Part shown: positions 60,913 through 64,000 of the stretch, one piece after another
Layout of the letters: each line of letters begins with the position of its first letter
Position numbering within the stretch: the stretch's first letter is position 1
Assembly: GCF_030408435.1 (NCBI RefSeq)
Contig: NZ_CP047046.1
Span: forward strand, 1,656,572-1,720,571
DNA: 64,000 nt
Reading direction: 5' to 3'
Source: Corynebacterium auriscanis
GTDB lineage: Bacteria > Actinomycetota > Actinomycetes > Mycobacteriales > Mycobacteriaceae
Notes under the pieces: model-generated
Told to the model about the DNA's origin: nothing
The model's database searches: none
The model's input: the letters and a program-made list of their open reading frames with translations, nothing else
Program-made: the position numbers and the translations under genes

Positions 60913-61680
60913 TTAGATCACATCGTCCCAACCGCTAGCATTAGCGGTTTGCCCGCCACCGGTAGCCGCCTGGGGTGGTTGGGATTTGGTGTTTTCCGAT
61001 ACTGGTACAGCTGACCCCGCGGTCTGCGCGGACCCCGTGGCCTGGGCAGCATTAGTCTGCACGCCCGCGCCCTGCTCTCCCCTGCTTTGAGCACCCGCAC
61101 TGTGGTCGCCACCGATGTTCCCAGCAATACCAGGGCCCGCCCCACCTGCACGAGCCTCCATGGCGAGGTGATCCGCCGCCTGTTGTACTGGGCTTTCACC
61201 ACCCGTGCGGACTTGCTCTCGCGATTCTCCTGCGGTTGCTTGCTGTGTTATCTCGACGCCACCCTGAGCCGCGGTTCCCTGTTGTCCACTTGCACTAGCG
61301 TTGGTTCCTGCCCCCGCTCCGCGTAGGGTATCCCGCAAGTTGGGCTGTCGAATCGTTTCGACGGTATCGCGGAACTGGTTTTTCGTGTCGTCGAGGGACG
61401 TCAGGTAGCTTTCGTCGCCGTCAAAAAGTGTCTTGGTGATGAATCCGCGTGCGCCCATCTGTCGCACGCTGTTCAATTCCGCGAGAGGCTTGGAGAACTC
61501 GCGAATCTCCTCACCGAATTCGCCATCCAATTGTTGCCGGGCTTCGCCAACGGCATTCCGAATCGCCAGCATGATTGCTCGGAGCTCTTTGATCAATCCT
61601 GGCAGTCGCTCTGGGCCGATAACCAATAGAGCGACCACGAAAATTATCGCAAGCTCTACCCATCCAACACTTGAAAACAC
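60913..61680 (-). CDS. tatB: Sec-independent protein translocase subunit TatB
   Basis: 255 aa from GTG 61680. An N-terminal membrane helix (VELAIIFVVALLVIGPERLP) is followed by an amphipathic helix (KELRAIMLAIRNAVGEARQQ), both typical of TatA/B; the Glu in the helix and the long tail identify TatB. The C-terminal 130 residues are Gly/Ala/Gln-rich and probably disordered. It forms the TatBC receptor for twin-arginine proteins. It follows rseA by 84 bases; htrA, which lies between in mycobacteria, is absent. Confidence 0.93.
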   Translation of the reverse strand: MFSSVGWVELAIIFVVALLVIGPERLPGLIKELRAIMLAIRNAVGEARQQLDGEFGEEIREFSKPLAELNSVRQMGARGFITKTLFDGDESYLTSLDDTKNQFRDTVETIRQPNLRDTLRGAGAGTNASASGQQGTAAQGGVEITQQATAGESREQVRTGGESPVQQAADHLAMEARAGGAGPGIAGNIGGDHSAGAQSRGEQGAGVQTNAAQATGSAQTAGSAVPVSENTKSQPPQAATGGGQTANASGWDDVI

Positions 61681-61764
61681 GCTCTATACCTTAACTCACA
61701 GCCACTGCGACTCGCTCGATCAAAACTGTTCACTGTTTCCAGCGTATACCCCGGGCGGGCCCCA

Positions 61765-62148
61765 CTAGCGCTGTGCTAGCCTCCGCAGAAGCAATCCCAC
61801 CCGATCGGAAAGAGTCTCCGGTCGCCGGCATCCGTCAGCGGCGAAAGTCCGTTTGCCATGAGCGACTGCGGGTTGTGCACTGCCTACGGTCGCAGCTTCG
61901 GGAATTTTCGCTAGTTTCTCGCGCAAGGTTCCGCTGGCCCGGACCGGAACTTCATGCTCTCGAAGTCGCTCAGCGGCCACCCGCTGCGCATTGACTTCTT
62001 CTCGGCACTGCTCGCAGTGCACCAAATGCACCTTGGCACGATGCTCTGCTTTCGGGCTGAGCTCGTTGTCGACGAGCGCCGCGATGGCCTCGAGGGAGAG
62101 GTGGTCCACGGACAGTTCACGATTGAAATCGTCCAAGAAAGATGCCAC
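61765..62148 (-). CDS. rseA: Anti-sigma factor of SigE (RseA/CseE)
   Basis: 127 aa from GTG 62148, with AGAAAGGAG 5 bases before it. It has the zinc anti-sigma motif AKVHLVHCEQCREEVNAQR (HxxxCxxC). In mycobacteria RseA (Rv1222) binds SigE and is phosphorylated by PknB and degraded on envelope stress; cysteines sense oxidation. The C-terminal half is basic. No membrane helix, so it is cytoplasmic. Directly behind sigE. Confidence 0.9.
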   Translation of the reverse strand: MASFLDDFNRELSVDHLSLEAIAALVDNELSPKAEHRAKVHLVHCEQCREEVNAQRVAAERLREHEVPVRASGTLREKLAKIPEAATVGSAQPAVAHGKRTFAADGCRRPETLSDRVGLLLRRLAQR

Positions 62149-62179
62149 GACTACTCCTTTCTGGTGGCCAACCGCTGAC

Positions 62180-62773
62180 TTAGCTTTTCACCGCTTCCGC
62201 TGGCACGAACGTTAGCTGCCCAGCTTCGCGCTGCAGGTGACTGCGAAGCTGCGTACGGGCGCGGTGAATACGGGAACGAACTGTTCCCAATTTTAGACCC
62301 AATGTACGGGAAATCTCGTCGTAGGTCATTCCCATGCCATCACACAGTACAACTGCAACACGGAATTCGGGCGACAGCTGGTCCAGCGCTTGCTCTAATG
62401 CTGGATCGATATTATTCATCTCGTACGCCACGTCAGGAGCAGCGATCGTACCCTCTACTCTGTCGTAATCCTCGGGCAACTCCTCCATGCGGATGGTGGA
62501 ACGTCGCCGGACCATATCGAGGAACAAGTTGGTGGTAATGCGATGCAACCAGCCTTCAAAAGTCCCCGGTTGGTAATTCTTCAGACTGCGAAATACCCGC
62601 ATGAATGTGTCTTGGGTGAGGTCTTCGGCATCCTGCTGGTTGCCCGAGAGCCTGTACGCCAAGCGATACACACTATCGGCGTGTTCGTTAACCAACTGCT
62701 CCCACGTTGGCATCTTTCCGATTCCGGCATCAAAATCCGCGGTACTAGCTCCGGCCGCAATCGAGTCACTCAT
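62180..62773 (-). CDS. sigE: ECF RNA polymerase sigma factor SigE
   Basis: 197 aa. Region 2 ([36 protein letters not shown]) binds the -10 element and the polymerase; region 4 ([20 protein letters not shown], then [16 protein letters not shown]) binds -35. It responds to surface stress in C. glutamicum and mycobacteria (Rv1221). It is co-transcribed with its anti-sigma gene 31 bases downstream and divergent to the methyltransferase gene. Confidence 0.95.
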   Translation of the reverse strand: MSDSIAAGASTADFDAGIGKMPTWEQLVNEHADSVYRLAYRLSGNQQDAEDLTQDTFMRVFRSLKNYQPGTFEGWLHRITTNLFLDMVRRRSTIRMEELPEDYDRVEGTIAAPDVAYEMNNIDPALEQALDQLSPEFRVAVVLCDGMGMTYDEISRTLGLKLGTVRSRIHRARTQLRSHLQREAGQLTFVPAEAVKS

Positions 62774-62946
62774 GTCTCTTATTGTGACTTATTTCCCTCC
62801 CAAAAATCTAATCTTGACCTGTTTCTTACCTGTGAATCTCAAACCTCGCCGGTCACAGCAGTCACGGCAGTTCACTCGCTTTTCTTTTTTCGACGCCACA
62901 CGCAGACATGCCGCGTACCCAGCGCAATGTACCCGTATTCCTCCCC

Positions 62947-62952
62947 TAGGCT
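62947..62952 (+). promoter_or_regulatory. Predicted -10 element of the O-methyltransferase gene (leaderless)
   Basis: TAGGCT ends 8 nt before GTG 62961; no ribosome site is present. The hexamer and spacing equal those of the acyl-CoA ligase gene. Confidence 0.5.
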
Positions 62953-62960
62953 TGTCCCTT

Positions 62961-63641
62961 GTGAATGCCTCATCTGCTACCCCCGAACAAGCCATCGTCG
63001 CTCACGTCAACCGCACGGCGAACCACGATGAAGCGCTCCTCGTCGCAATAGAAGCCGCCGAGGAATTTGGGCTGATGTACCCAGACACGATTACGGGCGA
63101 ATTTCTTACACTCCTAGCCGCGCATGCTGGGAGCTCCGCGACTCTCGCTGGACACACCCCCACTGCAATCGTGATGAGCAGCGCATCCGGTGTGGTTGGA
63201 TCCTACTTATTCGCCGGCATGTCCGACGGTCACCTCACGTGCATTGAACCGGAGGTGCAATACCAACAGTTGGCGAAGGAAGCCTTTGCGGCATCCGGAA
63301 AGCGACCCAACAGCTTCCGCTTTCTCCCTAGCTCCCCACTCGATGTTGTGAGCCGCCTCGCGCAGGAAAGCTACGATCTCGCCGTAGCTGAAGCCCATGA
63401 GGAAGACCTCATTCCACTGGTGAAAGCCACGCTACCCGCGCTCCGACCGGGTGGCTTGATCATCCTCATGGACACGCTGGTTGATGGCCTCATTGGCGAT
63501 GAGTCCCGCACGGACCGGCAAACCACGGCGGCTCGGGAAGCAGACGAGTTCTTCCGCGAGCTGCAGGACGTTCAGGTTTCGCGCCTACCCTTGGGCGCGG
63601 GGCTAACGTTGCTAACAAAGGTCAGCGCCCCGCAGAACTAA
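62961..63641 (+). CDS. SAM-dependent O-methyltransferase
   Basis: 226 aa from GTG 62961 (VNASSATPEQAIVAHVN). Rossmann-type features: IVMSSASGVVGSYLFAGMSD in place of motif I, LTCIEPEVQYQQLAKEAF with the acidic ribose residue, YDLAVAEAHEEDLIPLVKAT, and LRPGGLIILMDTLVDG. Similar to class I O-methyltransferases of the Rv1220c type, which lie divergent to sigE in mycobacteria. The glycine motif is unusual, so catalysis needs proof. The stop codon falls inside the first unit of the 29-bp repeat that follows. Confidence 0.88.
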   Translation: MNASSATPEQAIVAHVNRTANHDEALLVAIEAAEEFGLMYPDTITGEFLTLLAAHAGSSATLAGHTPTAIVMSSASGVVGSYLFAGMSDGHLTCIEPEVQYQQLAKEAFAASGKRPNSFRFLPSSPLDVVSRLAQESYDLAVAEAHEEDLIPLVKATLPALRPGGLIILMDTLVDGLIGDESRTDRQTTAAREADEFFRELQDVQVSRLPLGAGLTLLTKVSAPQN

Positions 63642-63720
63642 CGCAGCCAATCAGCGCCCCGCAGAGCTAACGCAGCCAATCAGCGCACCGCAGAGCTAAC
63701 GCAGCTGATCAGCTCACCGC
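63622..63720. repeat. 29-bp tandem repeat, 3.5 copies, overlapping the methyltransferase stop
   Basis: TCAGCGCCCCGCAGAACTAA begins at 63622, with further units at 63651, 63680 and 63709, an exact 29-bp period. The first copy holds the final codons and the TAA of the gene. From 63721 to 63799 I see nothing else. Confidence 0.9.
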
Positions 63721-63799
63721 GCAACAAGCTGAGCGAGGTGAATCTTCACGGCGCTGAGCTTCAGCCTGCTGCGTCTACCCCCAGTTCGAGAACCCGAGG

Positions 63800-64000
63800 C
63801 TAAACCCGCTGGTTCTTTCCAATACAGACCACGCCGTCATCAGAGACCTTGAACCGTTGCTCATCCAACGAGCGGTCCACGCCGACAATCTGACCGTCGG
63901 AGATGACAACGTTTTTGTCGATGATTGCGTGACGTACAACCGCACCCTTACCGATACGCACGCCAGGCATGATCACACAGCCTTCCACTGTTGCGCCCTC
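63800..64000 (-). CDS. glgC: Glucose-1-phosphate adenylyltransferase, C-terminal part (5' end outside window)
   Basis: 67 codons to the right edge. The visible part is the left-handed beta-helix end of Glg[38 protein letters not shown]. It makes ADP-glucose for glycogen. Its position beyond sigE and the methyltransferase gene matches Rv1213. Confidence 0.93.
   Translation of the reverse strand, partial: EGATVEGCVIMPGVRIGKGAVVRHAIIDKNVVISDGQIVGVDRSLDEQRFKVSDDGVVCIGKNQRV

Overview
The window is a chromosomal segment of an actinobacterium, almost certainly a Corynebacterium. Evidence: GTG starts are common, many genes have a TANNNT hexamer 7-8 nt before the start codon (leaderless transcripts), OdhA is the actinobacterial E2-E1 fusion, NucS replaces MutSL mismatch repair, Rho is large with an Asp/Arg/Asn-rich insert, and gene order matches the mycobacterial/corynebacterial glgC-sigE-odhA-deaD-argS-lysA-hom-thrB-rho-prfA-prmC-atp-nucS-glgB block, read here in reverse. 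It runs from a partial glgB (left edge) to a partial glgC (right edge). I cannot assign a species from sequence alone.

Layout. 0-1.2 kb: glgB 3' part. 1.25-2.7 kb: complete IS256-family insertion sequence with an 8-bp target duplication, sitting in a 36-bp tandem repeat. 2.7-3.85 kb: non-coding repeat field. 3.85-6.7 kb: small secreted protein, redox-inactive thioredoxin-like protein, nucS, DUF2550 protein. 6.8-14.0 kb: F1Fo ATP synthase operon atpBEFHAGDC with a strong terminator. 14.5-15.2 kb: a DUF421 membrane gene on the opposite strand, separating atpB from atpI. 15.2-22 kb: atpI, wecA, tsaC, prmC, prfA, rho. 22.4-25 kb: acyl-CoA ligase with an in-frame repeat array, and a DedA protein. 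25.2-32.1 kb: thrB, hom, an ABC-2/Pip-like membrane protein, lysA, argS. 32.2 kb: tRNA-Arg(CCG). 32.4-41.1 kb: a RAD50/MRE11-like pair and a SWIM/SNF2 pair, all on the minus strand. 41.2-52.6 kb: putP, secreted HNH nuclease, DUF2269 protein, deaD, FAD oxidoreductase, two unknown proteins, carboxylesterase, a small hydrophobic-core protein. 52.8-58.4 kb: odhA and an amino-acid permease. 58.5-64 kb: lipoprotein, small membrane protein, mrp, tatB, rseA, sigE, O-methyltransferase, glgC.

How the genes work together: energy conversion (ATP synthase, OdhA), aspartate-family amino acids (lysA, hom, thrB, with a McbR-like operator before hom), translation and its termination (argS plus its cognate tRNA, prfA, prmC, tsaC), transcription termination (rho), envelope polymer initiation (wecA), envelope stress (sigE-rseA) and glycogen (glgB, glgC).

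The most unusual feature is the density of short tandem repeats. Most larger intergenic gaps carry their own unrelated array (units 18, 23, 24, 25/50, 29, 36, 43, 62, 62 and 169 bp). Three unrelated enzymes (FadD, RAD50-like, SNF2) carry in-frame arrays that all have a 30-bp, 10-codon period. One intergenic array repeats the -10 promoter element of the DUF421 gene. No CRISPR array, prophage or obvious new defence system was found.
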